Source: Tolypeutes matacus (taxonomy: Eukaryota; Chordata; Mammalia; Cingulata; Chlamyphoridae). Taken from it: DNA of 64,000 bases. The position numbers were made by a program, and so were the translations under genes. How positions within the stretch are numbered: the stretch's first letter is position 1; every line of letters begins with the position of its first letter. Shown here piece by piece: positions 21,276-32,904 of this stretch. The DNA is taken from contig JAKSZT010021121.1 in NCBI GenBank assembly GCA_026826555.1, positions 1,558,470-1,622,469 on the forward strand, written 5' to 3'. Below the pieces are notes generated by a model, which did not search any database, was not told where the DNA came from, and was given only the letters and a program-made list of their open reading frames with translations.

Positions 21276-21519
21276 AAAGGCTTCCTGGAGAGGGGTCTGC
21301 AGCTTAAAGCTGTGTCTTATGGGTGAACTAGGAAAAGGGGGAAGATGGGTGTTTCAGACAGAGGGAAGGGCGTGCACAAAGTAGGGAGAAGATAGGGGAT
21401 GTTCAAGAATCTTTGGGTAGCTTCGTGCTAGTGGAGCCTGGAGTTGCCTGGACTTGAGTCTGAGGGCAGAGGGTTGCCATGGAGATGAAGTCAGGTTTGC
21501 CTTCTATGAAGGTCCCCTT

Positions 21520-22240
21520 TGCTCCCACCCTCTCCAGCCACACCGGAACACCGCAGCATGCCAGGGCCTGCACATATGCTATTCTCTCTGCCTGGAAACT
21601 CTTCCCCTCAGCTGTCCACAAGGCACGCTCCCTCAACACTATCCTAATCACCTTCTTGATGAGGACTACCTGACCCCCTGCCTAGCATCGCAACTTCTAC
21701 CTCACTCCCTTCCCTGCTTTATTTTTCTCCTTAGCCCTGATCCCTATGCAGCAACCAAAATGTAATCTTTGAAACATAAGTCAGATAATGTCTCTCCCAG
21801 CGCATGGCCTTCCAGTGAGGTTCCATCTGGCTTGGAGGAAATTCCAAACTCTACCTTCACATGACCACACAATCTAGCCCCTCCTTGCTGCTCCCCAATG
21901 TCAGTGGCTCGTTCCTGCCTCAGAGCCTTTGCACTTGCTGCTGTACTCATGGCTCACTCCCTCACTTCCTTTAGCTCTGCCTTCCAAGAGACAGTCTCTG
22001 ACCAGACCTGTCTACAAACCCACCACCACGTCTGTCTATCCCCTGCCCCTGCTTTGCTTTATAACATTTTCCATGACCTGACATCATCCTATTTATTTGC
22101 TTATTATCTATCTCTCCCATTGGAATATAAACACCATGAAGGGAGGATCTGACTACCTGGTTCCCACTCTCCCCAGTGTTCAGAACAGTGGCTCCTTGAT
22201 ACAAAGTTATTAAGTGAATTAATGAATATGTGACCAAATC
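21520..22240 (+). repeat. L2 LINE 3' portion
   Basis: 'cacatatgctattctctctg', 'gcctggaaactcttcccctc', 'cagagcctttgcacttgctg', 'atttatttgcttattatcta' and 'tattaagtgaattaatgaat' are in L2 3'-end order. Confidence 0.8.
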
Positions 22241-22720
22241 AATGGATGAATTAATCCATTGATCACTCTGACCATCATGGGGAGGAAGCCAAGCAGGCAG
22301 GGAGACGAATGAGGTGGCTGCCACTGTCCTGAGAGCAGTAACGGTGGCTTGAAGGAGGGAAAGCATGGAGGGTGGGGATGGAGGTGCCTGCACCCCACAT
22401 CCCCTACGGCAGAGGCCCCAGGCCACTCCACCCTGAGCCGCCTCTCGAATGATCTCCCTGAAGCCCTGGGCATTCGGGAACGGGCAAGGGGCACAAGATC
22501 ATGAGGGCCAATCTTGGGGATCCACCAAGTGACAAGTTGCTTTCCCACCCAGAGCCCCAGATCTGGTCCTCACCATGCCTCCACCACAATGTCAGGCTGA
22601 CAAAGTTGAAGCTTATATGCAAACCCGGGGCTCCTGACCTGCTGCCTACTCCCCACCTGACCCTGTCTCCTGCACGCTGCCCCTGGAGGGTGCTGCTTGC
22701 AGTCCCTGACACTCATGAGT

Positions 22721-22775
22721 CAGAGAGAGAGAGAGAGAGAGTGTGTGTGTGTGTGAGAGAAAGAGAGCGAGGGAG
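22721..22775 (+). repeat. (GA)n(GT)n compound microsatellite
   Basis: GA dinucleotides change abruptly to GT dinucleotides and back to GA-rich sequence. Confidence 0.95.
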
Positions 22776-22844
22776 CAGGGAGGGTGTCCTTAGTGAGAGG
22801 GAGAGGCAGTGATGGAGCTGTTTTCTGACCCACTCATTAGTGGC

Positions 22845-23035
22845 ACTGGTTCAGGTTTTGCCAACTGAGATTTGAGATCACACCCAGCTCAGCCACTTAT
22901 AGCTGAGTGACAATGGGCAAATTGCCTCCCTAGCTGTGCCTCAGTTTCCCCATCAGTAACTGCCTCGTGGGATTGTGAGGACTTGACGTGCTAATACCTA
23001 TAAAGCACTCAGAACAGGGCCTGGTACCGTTTATG
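22845..23035 (+). repeat. MIR SINE
   Basis: 'acaatgggcaaattgcctcc', 'gcctcagtttccccatcagt' and 'ctaatacctataaagcactc' match the sense MIR. Confidence 0.8.
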
Positions 23036-23744
23036 AGGGAAGGCCACTGTTCCGTGCACCAGAAGCCCGGAAGGCCTTGCAAATCTGCCCCCAGCAACCG
23101 ACTAACTGCCAAGATCTTCCCGGGACTGTGTGAACACCTCAGATGGAAAAGAAACTGGGAGGCCTCCCCTTCAGCAACCTCACCCCCAAAAAAATTCCCA
23201 GAGTGAGTCCAATGCTCCCTGCAAACTGTGCAGGCAGACAACATAGACCATCCAGAGTCCAGGCACCTGGCGTGGTTCCATGCAGTTACTTCCCAGGAGT
23301 CGACCATCGTAACCCAGGCTCTGGCACGCGGCACAGGGAAGAGACAGCTCCTTGGAGGGGCAACGCTGCCACCTCACCACCTCCCCTGGGAATTCAACCT
23401 GGCAGAAGCTAGGTGGAACCAAAGACACAGGACTCTGTCCTGTTCTGGTGTATTAGAAGCTCTGATCACTCAGTCGCTCAATGAGCACTTATCAGGCAGC
23501 TCTAACTTATGAGGAAGGACAATGAGGTCACCATGTCCGAAAACCCCGCAGAGGGCCATGTACAGCAGCTGCTCAAACTCTTATTCAGGATCACTGATGG
23601 GGCTGATATAGTAAAAGGGCCCCATGGGAGGGTAAAGGCAGGCTCTGGACCCTGACAACACTAGTCTTTGTCATGCACTGAAGGGAAGGCATGACTTTCT
23701 CCTGGAAAGAATTCTAGAGAACTACAAATTATGGAGGAGCCTCA

Positions 23745-23945
23745 TGCTGGGCACTTTACTTACATTATCTCATGTAATGCAAGTAAAGTATCTCAACAGC
23801 CTTGTGAGGCAGGCCCTATGGTTCTCCTCCTTTTCAGATGCAGCATCTTAAACTCTGAGGGGGACGTGACTTGTCCAAGGCCACACAGCCATTTGGCAGA
23901 TCAGGATTCCAGTCCAGGTTTGGATCACTCCAAACTCTATGGTAC
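23745..23945 (-). repeat. MIR SINE
   Basis: 'gcactttacttacattatct', 'cagccttgtgaggcaggccc', 'cttgtccaaggccacacagc' and 'tggcagatcaggattcc' follow antisense MIR order along nearly its full length. Confidence 0.85.
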
Positions 23946-24469
23946 CCTACCCCAACCCCAGAACTGCTTAGGGCCCTAGTGTGCAGGAACCAGAGGCCCC
24001 TCCGCTGAAACAAGAGAGAAGGCAGACACGGTTGGCCCCTGGCCTCAGCCTCATTCTCTGCTATTCACAGCATCCGAGAGCCGAGGCAGCAGATAGGGGG
24101 TGTGGGGAGACAAACATCCAGCCCTGGTAGGGAGGCTTGAAGTGGAGCAAACGGCAGACGGGCCACAGTCTCCATCTGCTGAATCCACACGCTCAGGAGC
24201 CCCGAGTCCCCGAGCCATGCTCCGTGTGCATCTGAAATAGCTGCAGACAGCAGGCAAGGAACCTGGGGGCGGCGTCAGCACAAATGCTCATGCCATAGGC
24301 TGTGAGGAGGATCAAGGTCAGAGCTCACGCAGAAGCCAGACCTGTGTGTCCTGCCCACCCCTCCCACTGCCTGGGGTGCCCTCTGTCCTTGCACCCACTG
24401 GGACCAGAGCCCAGCCGAGGACTGAGACCAGGTGGCTCAATTAATCCCGCCAGGTGGGACCCTTCACCC

Positions 24470-24560
24470 ACTCTCCAGCTGAACTGACTGAGGCTCAGAG
24501 AGGATAGGTCTCCGGCCCAAGGCCACACAGCAAGGACGAGGCAAGAAGCTGAACATCTTC
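24470..24560 (-). repeat. MIR fragment
   Basis: 'ctgaggctcagagaggatag' then 'cccaaggccacacagcaagg' is the antisense MIR core. Confidence 0.75.
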
Positions 24561-25194
24561 AAGATCTGGCTCCACATCCCAGGCAGAAAACCTCCTTCCC
24601 ACAAAAGCCAGCAAACCTCCAAGACCTGCTGCGGCTATTCCCAGTCACCTTCCTCCTCGAATCTGACAGTTTGGATAATTCCCTTCCTGAAGAGAAAAGA
24701 GCACCTTTTTATCCCAGGGCTCTGCTTGGGAGGAATTGCAGGAGGACAAGATACAAATCAACAGAAATGAAATGACGTGGGGCCACCATGTGTGCTGACC
24801 TCTGCCATGTGGGCTTATGATTCGAAAGGAAAGTAGCTGAGTATTTGCTTGAATCGTGCCAAGGCCCAGGTACTGCTGGGCGCCCAGTGCTACCTCAGCA
24901 AATGAGGCCCCAGCCCTCCCCTCCCTCCTGCCCAGTTCCTGGGTTTCTAGGTCTTCTCCCTTCATTACAGGGGAAGGGCTCTTACATAAAGAGGCTATTT
25001 TCAGCTCTTTGTTCTTCCTGCTTCTTTACTTTAAAGTCAAGCCAAGATACTCCCACCATCCCACCCCAAAATATACCAGAGGCCGATGGTGGGTGGCCCC
25101 CCCTTCCTTCTGATATGGGGAAACTGAGGCACCGAGTCACAATTGGCTTCTGGAAGTCATCATCAGGGGCCTAGATTTCTGTTCTAGGGGCTGC

Positions 25195-25335
25195 TGACAA
25201 GAGGGAGAAAAGGGCAGAAAGAGGGAGGAAAGACTAGAGAGGGCTGAGTGAAGATAAGAGAAAAGAAAAAAGAGAGGGAAGGGGAAAGCAAAGGAGAGAA
25301 ACAAAAGGAGGAAAGGAGAAAAGGAGAGAGTGGTG
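25195..25335 (+). repeat. Polypurine tract
   Basis: About 140 nt is almost all A and G on the plus strand, with few C or T breaks. It can be read as decayed (GA)n/(GGAA)n. Confidence 0.9.
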
Positions 25336-25548
25336 GCAGAGCTGGAGCTGGCGGTGGGGAAGAGGAGAATGACACCCCAGGACTGATTGACTGTGGGAGG
25401 GGGTGAGGACTGTGAGCCCAGTAGAACCAGGAAGCCCTGGTGTCCCTGGGGGGCAGTGGGCCTACCCAGAGTGAAGGGCCAGGGGTCCAGAAGGATTATG
25501 GGACCAGGCCCTGGGGACAAAGAAATGCTGGTAAAGAAGGGGAATTGC

Positions 25549-25743
25549 TGGGAAGCGGCTGTGGCTCAATCAGTAGGGCTCCCGTTTACCATATGGGAGG
25601 CCCCGGGTTCGGTTCCCGGGGCCTCCTGGTAAAGGCAAGCCCGCCCGCACGGCGTGGTTAGCTGACCCAGCGAGCACAAGCAGCAAGGGGGGGGGGGGGA
25701 AAAAAAAAAAAAAAAAAAAAATTAAAAAAAAAAAAAAAAAAAG
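25549..25743 (+). mobile_element. tRNA-derived SINE (DAS-type)
   Basis: Head 'gggaagcggctgtggctcaa', B box 'gggttcggttcccgg', GC-rich body and then G and A runs. The target duplication 'ggggaattgc' is at 25539-25548 and 25744-25753. Its body differs little from the copies at 6037 and 42058, so it is a young insertion. Confidence 0.92.
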
Positions 25744-26369
25744 GGGGAATTGCCTGACCTTCAACTTCTCCAAGCATGGGGAAGGAGGGGGAGTCTGGAA
25801 GAGGAAGGGGAGGTCAGGAGCATGGACTGGGGCCCTCTCTTGCTGGGGTGGCTGAGACCACAGAACTTCCTCAGTGCCAGGCCAGCGCTTGGCCTTTTTA
25901 CCTGCTTGTCTCTGCCGCTTTCCTATTTGATCATCGAACCACAGAAATGGAAAGGCCCCTGTGAAGCCTCTGCATGTACACCTCCCAAGACAGGGGTATC
26001 ACGACATCACAGGAAGCTTGTTCCCTATTGACCAGACCAGGCTTCCTTCTGCTCAGCTGAAACTGCCTCCAGCATCTCTTTCCCAGTGGCCATAGGAGAG
26101 GACGTGGTTGAATGGCTCAGCCCTAGGCTGACTGTATGACCCAGAATCGCTGGATGGAATGTGGGGGGCCTGCGAACCTGGCTAGGGGGAAACACGGCAT
26201 CTTTATTTCTACTAACCTCCAACTGCAATGGAACATCTCCCTCCATCATCCGTAGGCCACAAACTTCTAGTAGAATCGGCTGGACTTAAGACACTGGCAC
26301 CAAAAGAGGTCACAGTTCTTTCCTATCACAGTCCAGTTCCTGCAGATGTCTCAAAACCCCACTTACACT

Positions 26370-26615
26370 TATCACAGCTTCACAATTACTAAACGATGGC
26401 CAGGCCTTGCTTTTAATGTGCTCATAAAGAAGCATGTTTTATGATTTGTTTCAATGTTTTGAAAACTGTGTTGCATTATATAATTTTCCCGTGCAATTCT
26501 ATGTGTTTTGTTTCAAACATTTTCAAACGTTACTCTGAGACGGGTTCCAAGGACTTCGCCAGCCTGCCAAAGAGGTCCGTGGCATGGAAACGGTTAAGAA
26601 TCCCAGCCTTAAGTG
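26370..26615 (+). repeat. Possible old DNA-transposon (hAT-like) fragment
   Basis: AT-rich body ending in 'ctgccaaagaggtccgtggc' and 'ggttaagaatccc', a pattern seen at the ends of MER-type hAT relics. The family is not certain. Confidence 0.35.
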
Positions 26616-27373
26616 GACACTGCCTCCAACTCCCTCATCCCTAGCCGGGAGGGAGCAGGGGCAGCCAATGTTCAAACAGCCTCTGACCTCCCGTGGCAAC
26701 AGCGGCCAGCACTGCCAAGTCCTCTTATGGGGAGGTGGCTATTCTGGAAACCTCCGTAGATAAAACTAAAGACTGGCTGGGAAGAGTGGTCCTCATTCCC
26801 TGTGCCACGCTGGCCACCCTGAGGGCAGTAACCAGGGCGGATGCTGAGAGGTCTTGGGATGGAATGGCCTGTTCTACTCAGAGAGGGACAAACTCCAGCC
26901 TCACTGGGCCCCGTTCAGGCTCTCAGCAGCTGCCCGGCGCCCTCTGGGGTGGGGGATATGGAGCCAGTCTGCCCCAACAGCCCCTTGGCTCGCCGCCTCC
27001 AGCTCGCCCCTGGGCTCTCCACACTGCAGGGGAGGCAGGGGAGGCATCTCAGCAGACGCAAACAGCCTTGTGTTGCTCCCTGACTGCAGACCGGCAGCAC
27101 CGCCTCGCACGCTTAGCACTGAGCCCAGGTCCCTGGCTCCTCCTGCTCCTGCCCCCATCAGTGCCAACGCTCTGGCCCCATGGACCGCCCTCGGATTCTT
27201 CGAGGGGCCGTATTCCTCCCAGCTCCCTAAACTGCTCCCACTGCCTGGCTGATGCCAAAAACCTCAGCCCTCAGCTCCCACGTCAGGGCCCCGTCACAGG
27301 TTTTCACATCACCCGTCACCCCGCTAATCAGAGAGTGCCTCATGCAGCTGTTCCTGGGAGTGTTTGATGTGAG

Positions 27374-27391
27374 CCCCCCCCCCCCCCCCCC
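27374..27391 (+). repeat. Poly-C tract
   Basis: An 18-nt uninterrupted cytosine run. It precedes an L2/MIR-like tail ('gtgctcaacaaatgcttgct', then GAAT repeats) to about 27520. Confidence 0.95.
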
Positions 27392-28104
27392 GTGGAGGGC
27401 AGGTGCTGCGTCTCCCGCACCACAGAGCTGCCAGGGTCCTGCTTGGAGCCAGGTGCACAGAACGTGCTCAACAAATGCTTGCTGAGTGAATAAAGGTGGA
27501 ATGAATGAATGAGTGAAAAAATGGAGTTCCTTCTTGCTCCCCATTGAGGGAGGACTTGCCCAGTAGAGGATTCCCTAAACCCATCAAGGCTGGACCAAAG
27601 TGAGAATGGCAGGAGGAAGGAGGTCCTCTGATAGTTTGCTCCCCGTTTCTTGAAAGAGCGGCCTTGACAACCAGGAGTCTCTGCAGCTGGAGGGGCCTGA
27701 GACAGGCCCAAGCTTCCCCGCTTTCATTTCACCACGGTGAGGCAGGAGGAACGGAGGCCACGGAGCAGCAAGCCCAGGGAGCCCCTCCGTATGCACATGA
27801 GAGTCCTGGAGTACAGACCTCTCGAATGTGGGAGGAAGTGGTCTGAGGTCAAGACTGGGGCAAGTCCTAGCTGCTACCCCTGACCTCAAGGGCATCATCA
27901 CTGGGGGTAGAGGATCAGCTTGGCCTCTATAATCTCCATTCTTCGGGTCCTTTTCCATCTTTCAGAATAAAAGCAGAGGCTTCCACGTGCTCCACACCTG
28001 CATGAGGCCAGGTGGGTCCACTCCTGCTCTCCCTGACTTTTTTTTTCTTTAATCTTTTTTTTTCTTTTATTTATTTGTTTATATTTTCCCCCTGACTCGT
28101 AACA

Positions 28105-28215
28105 ATACACAGGTGGCAGGTATCAGCCCACTGTACAGATGCAGAAACCAAGGCTCAGAGAGCTGACATCACCTGCCCAAGGTCACATAGCTACTAGTTG
28201 GGCTTGCTGAATGGG
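28105..28215 (-). repeat. MIR fragment
   Basis: 'gcccactgtacagatgcaga', 'accaaggctcagagagctga' and 'tgcccaaggtcacatagcta' match the antisense MIR core. Confidence 0.8.
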
Positions 28216-29305
28216 TCTGTGGGATTCCAAAGCCTGTGTACTTTAGACCCTCTGCCACAGGCCTGCTTGCACCAGATGAAGAATTCAAGAAATGTCAGGC
28301 AGGCCTTTCTTCTTTCGATCGATAGGGCTTTGAGCTCTGCTCCCCTGGCTGACATTCTTTATGGGGAGAAATGATATTGTTTGGAGGCAGTGGAAAATTC
28401 TCTGGGCTGACTTCCTATTAGACAAATGGAAAATAAACGCAATTTGTCAATGGGAGAAGGCTGCAGTTGATTTCCTTTGATTGATTGTGTCTGGTTTGAA
28501 GGGAGCTGGCTGGAGAATGAGCCAGGTCTAACCTGGGATTGATAAGCTTGCAGCTTGATCCAGGGAATTCAGGCTAAATGGAAATGGCCTCCATTTGGGG
28601 CATCCCTCTGAGGCTTCTGGGTCACTGATACCCAGCTGCCAGATGCCACCTTGCCTGTCCGAAAGCCAGAACAAAGGACATTTTCTTACAATGCATGAGG
28701 CGAGTGTTTAGAAGGTCGGAATGCTGGAAGATAATGCTGAGGGTGGCTGGGGAGGATGGTTCCCCTTTCGTGCAGTTTCACATTTCCTGGTCTGCTGCTC
28801 TGTGCCAGGCCCTGGGCTGGCACTGGGGACACAGACAGGAGAAAGATGGGGTCCCTGTCCATGTCCCCCCAGCTCCGTCCATTTACCAACTCACGAACAG
28901 GTCCAGTGATGTGACAGGCGTCCTAACGGAGAGGTGAAAAGCATGTGGCTCCAGAAGGGAAAGGATTTGGGCCATGAGACAGAAGTGGTTGTGGCTGTGG
29001 CCCACCAAGATTTGGGGGTTGTTTCTCAGCATTATTAGAGCAGAAAGTGACTAATATGTGGCATTGTTGTAGAACAGTGCCTGGCACTTAGTGGTGAATA
29101 AAGAAATATTACTTTGAGGGTTTGCTCTGGAGGAATGCAGAAGCGCTTGTCTGAATACACAGAAATGTGGCAGGACTGTGGAGCTGCCAGTCCTTGCCTC
29201 GCCTCCCCTGACACAGAGGGGACTCTCAACTCCCTCGGTCATACAGATGGGGAGATGGAGGCCAAGAGTGAGGGAAGGAAGGAAGCAAAGGGGGGAGGGA
29301 GGGGA

Positions 29306-29362
29306 GACAGACGGATGGACAGATGGGTGGCTGCATGGACAGATGGATGGTGGATGGATGCA
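29306..29362 (+). repeat. (GATG)n-rich microsatellite
   Basis: Imperfect GGAT/GATG tetramers from 'agacggatggacagatgggt' to 'ggatggtggatggatg'. Confidence 0.85.
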
Positions 29363-29429
29363 GCTTAACAAACAGCTGGTGAGAGCTTACAGGGAGGAAT
29401 CACAACCAGACTTCGGGGGTTAACAGCAC

Positions 29430-29655
29430 CCACTCAGAGGCAAGCAGACCTGGGTTCAAATCTTGACTCCACCACTTACTAGCTGTGCAACCTTGAGCAA
29501 GTCGCTTCTCCCCTCTGAGCTTCAGTTTTCTTCTCTGTAAAATGGGGATCATAGCAGTACTTGCCACTCCCAGTTACTAGGAGGGTCAAAGAAGATACAA
29601 TTCTAAGTGTTAACCACAGTGCCATCGAGAACCCTCATCAAATGTCGGCTCCTAT
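29430..29655 (+). repeat. MIR SINE, nearly complete
   Basis: 'gcagacctgggttcaaatct', 'tagctgtgcaaccttgagca', 'ttctctgtaaaatggggatc' and 'gctcctattatgattaag' cover the head, core and 3' part. Confidence 0.9.
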
Positions 29656-29669
29656 TATGATTAAGAAAG

Positions 29670-30025
29670 CAGTTAATAAGGGCAGGCTCTAGGCTGTAAT
29701 CTCAGTGGTGCCTACAAACACCATTTCTGCTCTCAAGAAGCTCATGGTCAAGTGGGGAGACCAGACTTGTACAGCTTATTAGAATATAACAATGAGACAA
29801 AAGCCCTGACTAAAGGAAGCCCTGGTAGGAGGGGACACAGAGGCTGAAAATCACATTCCTTTAGAGGATTGGGGAAGTCTCAGAAACAGTGGATCAAGGA
29901 AGTCTTCTTGAAGAGGTGGCATCTGAATTCAGGGCAAAGCATACACAGAAGATGGCCAGGCCATGTGAAGTGGGAGGGAGACCAGTCCAGACAGAGGGCA
30001 TGGCACATGCAGAGCCCAAGAGGTC
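29670..30025 (+). repeat. Ancient interspersed repeat, family uncertain
   Basis: 'tttctgctctcaagaagctc', 'atggtcaagtggggagacca', 'gaagtcttcttgaagaggtg' and 'gagggcatggcacatgcaga' parallel the repeat at 1845-2330. Confidence 0.5.
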
Positions 30026-30029
30026 TCAA

Positions 30030-30160
30030 ACCATTTCCACATCATAGATATGATCACCCTTATTTTACAGATCCTAAAACTGAGCACAGAGAGGGAAAAC
30101 TACTTGCCTAAGGTCACACAGCAGGGAAGCAGCAGAGCTGGGATTTGAACAGAGAGAACA
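30030..30160 (-). repeat. MIR fragment
   Basis: 'cccttattttacagatccta', 'ctgcctaaggtcacacagc' (read from 30105) and 'agctgggatttgaac' are in antisense order, 200 bp from the microexon. Confidence 0.8.
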
Positions 30161-30346
30161 GTCTCATGCCACAACCTGAGAAGACCCAATGAATGGGCAA
30201 TCCTGAGAGACAGGGAGAGCCAAAAAGAATCCCCAGATCCCACCAGAGCTGGGTACAGGCGGAAGGGGTGGCAGGAAGGGCCACAGCCCCTACCTCCGCC
30301 CCAGCTAAGGAACCCCCACTAGCCCACCCAAGAGGAAGGACGGTAC

Positions 30347-30379
30347 CTCCATCAGGTCTATAAGCCACAGCAGCCGCTC
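30347..30379 (-). CDS. Whirlin 33-nt in-frame microexon
   Basis: Borders are 'cttcctccccag|GAG' and ATGGAG|GTACCG. The 33 nt encode exactly 11 residues, ERLLWLIDLME, in phase 0 at both ends, so the neighbours join as SSAR-ERLLWLIDLME-NTLD or SSAR-NTLD without it. I recall the longer mouse whirlin having these 11 residues and human whirlin (907 aa) lacking them; 918 against 907 aa would fit, but this is memory, not a search. The donor +4 to +6 (CCG) is weak, as expected of a regulated exon. It follows the second harmonin-homology domain and adds a hydrophobic helix-like patch. Too short to appear in an ORF list. Confidence 0.85.
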
Positions 30380-30724
30380 CTGGGGAGGAAGGGTGGACAA
30401 AAGGCAAAAAGGAAAATACATCAAATAAAGATTAGGGATGGGGTGGGCACACCAACAGCCCCCACCCCCAACCACAGCCACACAAAGGCAGAATACACCT
30501 GGGTCTCCAAGTCCCTTTTCTATATCCCTTCAATGCTCTGGGCAGTAATAAAAGAGGGAGAGGGGAAGGAAAGGCCACCCTGAACCAGCATCCCTTCATT
30601 CTGCTTGTCCTTGAAGAAAACCAGGGGCCCCACTTCTGTGCAGAAATGACACTTGTCCTTGAGAAGGGCCTTCACCTTGGGGCATTCACCTTGGGGCAAC
30701 CCCGGGACTGCCCAGCAGTTGGGG

Positions 30725-30830
30725 CTGGGGTCATTATTCCCATTAAGCAGATGGAGAAACTGAGGCTCAGAGAAAGGAATGACTTGTCCCAGGTCACACC
30801 TGCTCATGAAAGGCAGAGCCTGAAGGAGGC
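30725..30830 (-). repeat. MIR fragment
   Basis: 'cattattcccattaagcaga', 'tggagaaactgaggctcaga' and 'cttgtcccaggtcacacc' form an antisense MIR core. Confidence 0.85.
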
Positions 30831-32194
30831 CTCTGTTCGGAAGCCCCAATCAGGGAAGGCCTGGATTTCGGGGAGCTGAAGCCCTGCTGTGGCAGAGAAC
30901 CTGGGGGTCTGAGAATACAGCCCTGGGGGACCCGTGCTTTGCATCCCTCAGCCCTGCACTTTCCAGAAACCTCCAAGTCTCCAAAAGGGCTTGGTCAAGG
31001 GGAAAGAAGAGGGGCCTCGCCTGCCCTTGGGTGTGGGCGGCATTTCTGAGATGCTAGCACCAGGAAGGGAGCTCCTCAAAGGGGTCCACAGGCATCCCCT
31101 CATTTAACCCTCCCTAGAAGCTGGGGAGCAGCATGACCCCCCAATGAGAGTGAGGACACGGGGGCAGAGAGGTGCTGTGACTGGGTCCTTCCCTCTGGCT
31201 TTCTTGTCCCAGATTCTAAAGGGATCATTGCAGAATTACAGTCTATAATTCCCCAGGTGTCAGTGGCTCAAGCTGCTGAAATCCCACGTGTACACTGTCA
31301 AGGCCATTCTCAGTAGAGCCCACCCCAGAGACAAATGGACCTTTATGCCAGGGCCTTGCAGCTTGAAACCAGCTCATCATCTAGGCGCAGCATCAAAGTG
31401 TGTGCACCTAGCCAGACAGGTAGGCCAGGCCGGGGGTGGGGCAGAGGATGCCCCAGAAGTGACCTGCTCATCCCAGAGCATGAAACTGCAACCACGTCCA
31501 GAGCCTCAGAGGGATGCACAGCAACTTCCTGGGACTCCTGGAGGTGATGGTGACACAGGATGGCGGGAGTGGGGGAAAAGGTGTGGGAGTCCCCAGGAAA
31601 CCAGAACCCAGAGTTAGGGAAACGCCACACTGGGAGTCTGCAAAGGAAAGGGGTGCCTGCTCCAGGCCTGTTCCTGGGTGGCTGCAAGCTCATCTACGAC
31701 CAGCTGCGTGTGCAGCCCTGTCCACCTCTGCACCCCTCTAAGCCCTGGCTCCTCTCCATCAAACGGAGCCACTAACCCTGCACCTGTCCTCAAGTTTAAT
31801 TGAAATCCCATCTAGAAGAGCTGGAGGTTCAGCCCCTGGGAGCAGTAATGCTTAAGAAACACTACCTTCTTCCTCCCCAATCCAGAGAAAAGTGACAATG
31901 AATGATCCGCAGACAAGAAACGAGTGTGTGGAAAAAGAGTACAGAGCCCAAGCCAGCTCCCCTGCCCTCCAGCCCAGGCACTTCCCATCCCACAGAACAC
32001 TTGTCTCCCGTGATGGGTAACCAGGCACTTCCCGCTGCCCCTTCTGTGCAAAGGCCTCCTAGCATCCTGGGGGCAGACCAGCTGCATTCCCAGGCGGCCG
32101 GCAAGTCCGTGAGAAAGTCAGGCTGGTCCTGGGGCTTCCTAGACCGAGGGTGGGCTCTCAGGGGAACTCCAAACCACAGTCCAAACACCAATCC

Positions 32195-32560
32195 TACTCC
32201 CATTCACTGAGCGCTCGCCACGAGCCAGACACCACGCTAAATGCACTGCCGGGTTTTCTCACTCGGTCCTCCCCTGGCCTGCAATTCTTTTTTCTAGTTG
32301 CCCATTTACCTGCGTTTTTCGCCTTTCTCCCCCAGCCCCAGCCCCCCCACCCCAGATTGTGTCTCATGAAGGCAGGGACCATGTTTATCTTGTCCCTGAG
32401 CTCATTGCCTGGAACGTAGCTGGCATTCAAAAGCAATTTGGGTTTTTTTCCAGATAAAGAAATGGAAGCTCAGAGAGGGAAGGCACAGAGCTGGTAAATG
32501 GTGGTGCCAGAATTTGAACCCAGAATGATCTCACTCCAGAACCAGTATCTTAACTCCCTC
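32195..32560. repeat. MIR and L2 pieces in WHRN intron 7
   Basis: 'gagcgctcgccacgagccag' (32207-32290) is antisense MIR-like. 'catgaaggcagggaccatgt' to 'ggcattcaaaagcaat' (32345-32440) is an L2 3' end. 'agaaatggaagctcagagag' to 'gccagaatttgaacccagaa' (32445-32530) is antisense MIR. They end only about 40 nt from the donor of the exon at 32602. Confidence 0.7.
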
Positions 32561-32601
32561 CCCTGGACCATGAAGCCAGGAAGGGAGCAGTGGCAACTCA
32601 C

Positions 32602-32811
32602 CCTGGCTGAGCTGACGGTGGTAGAGGTGCCGTGGCTGCCTGTAGATGAGGCTGTGTCGCTGTAGGAGACCACGGAGTAGGTGTCCCCAGCCCCAGAGCC
32701 CAGGGGCTGCCGCGCCTTCATTGACTCGATTTCCTGCCTCAGCACCAGGTGGTCAAAGCAGTCCAGGTCTTGTGGGGAGATGGTGGCTCTCACCTCGGAG
32801 AGGAGCGAGAA
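32602..32811 (-). CDS. Whirlin exon (end of second harmonin-homology domain)
   Basis: This exon is 210 nt, 70 residues, phase 0 at both ends. The acceptor is 'caccccag|TTC' and the donor GCCAGG|GTGAGT. It encodes FSLLSEVRATISPQDLDCFD, then HLVLRQEIESMKARQ, and a Gly/Ser/Thr-rich end with DTYSVVSYSDTASS and TSTTVSSAR. The first 35 residues finish the second harmonin-homology (HN) helical domain that begins in the previous exon; the rest is a flexible linker. Human exon 7. Confidence 0.97.
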
Positions 32812-32904
32812 CTGGGGTGGGGACAAGTGGGACACTCAGCAGGGAGCTCCACCAGCAGGTGGGGCTAGTCCCACCCACTACTCCCAAATGATCTGCATGC
32901 CAAC

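Larger units (their letters stand above)
19960..30346 (-). other. WHRN intron between microexon and exon 8 (10.4 kb)
   Basis: No further coding exon could be read. Contents recognised are an MLT2 LTR, an L2 copy, several MIRs, one DAS-type SINE, purine-rich, GA/GT, GATG and poly-C tracts, and an old repeat at 29670-30025. Repeat-poor blocks remain at about 26620-27360 and 28260-28640. Confidence 0.7.

Noticed and set aside
25549..25743. Possible tRNA genes at the SINE heads (here and at 6037, 8632, 42058, 45111)
   Set aside because: The A- and B-box-like words come from a tRNA ancestor, but the heads are followed by SINE bodies and A tails with target duplications. They are retroposons, not tRNA genes.
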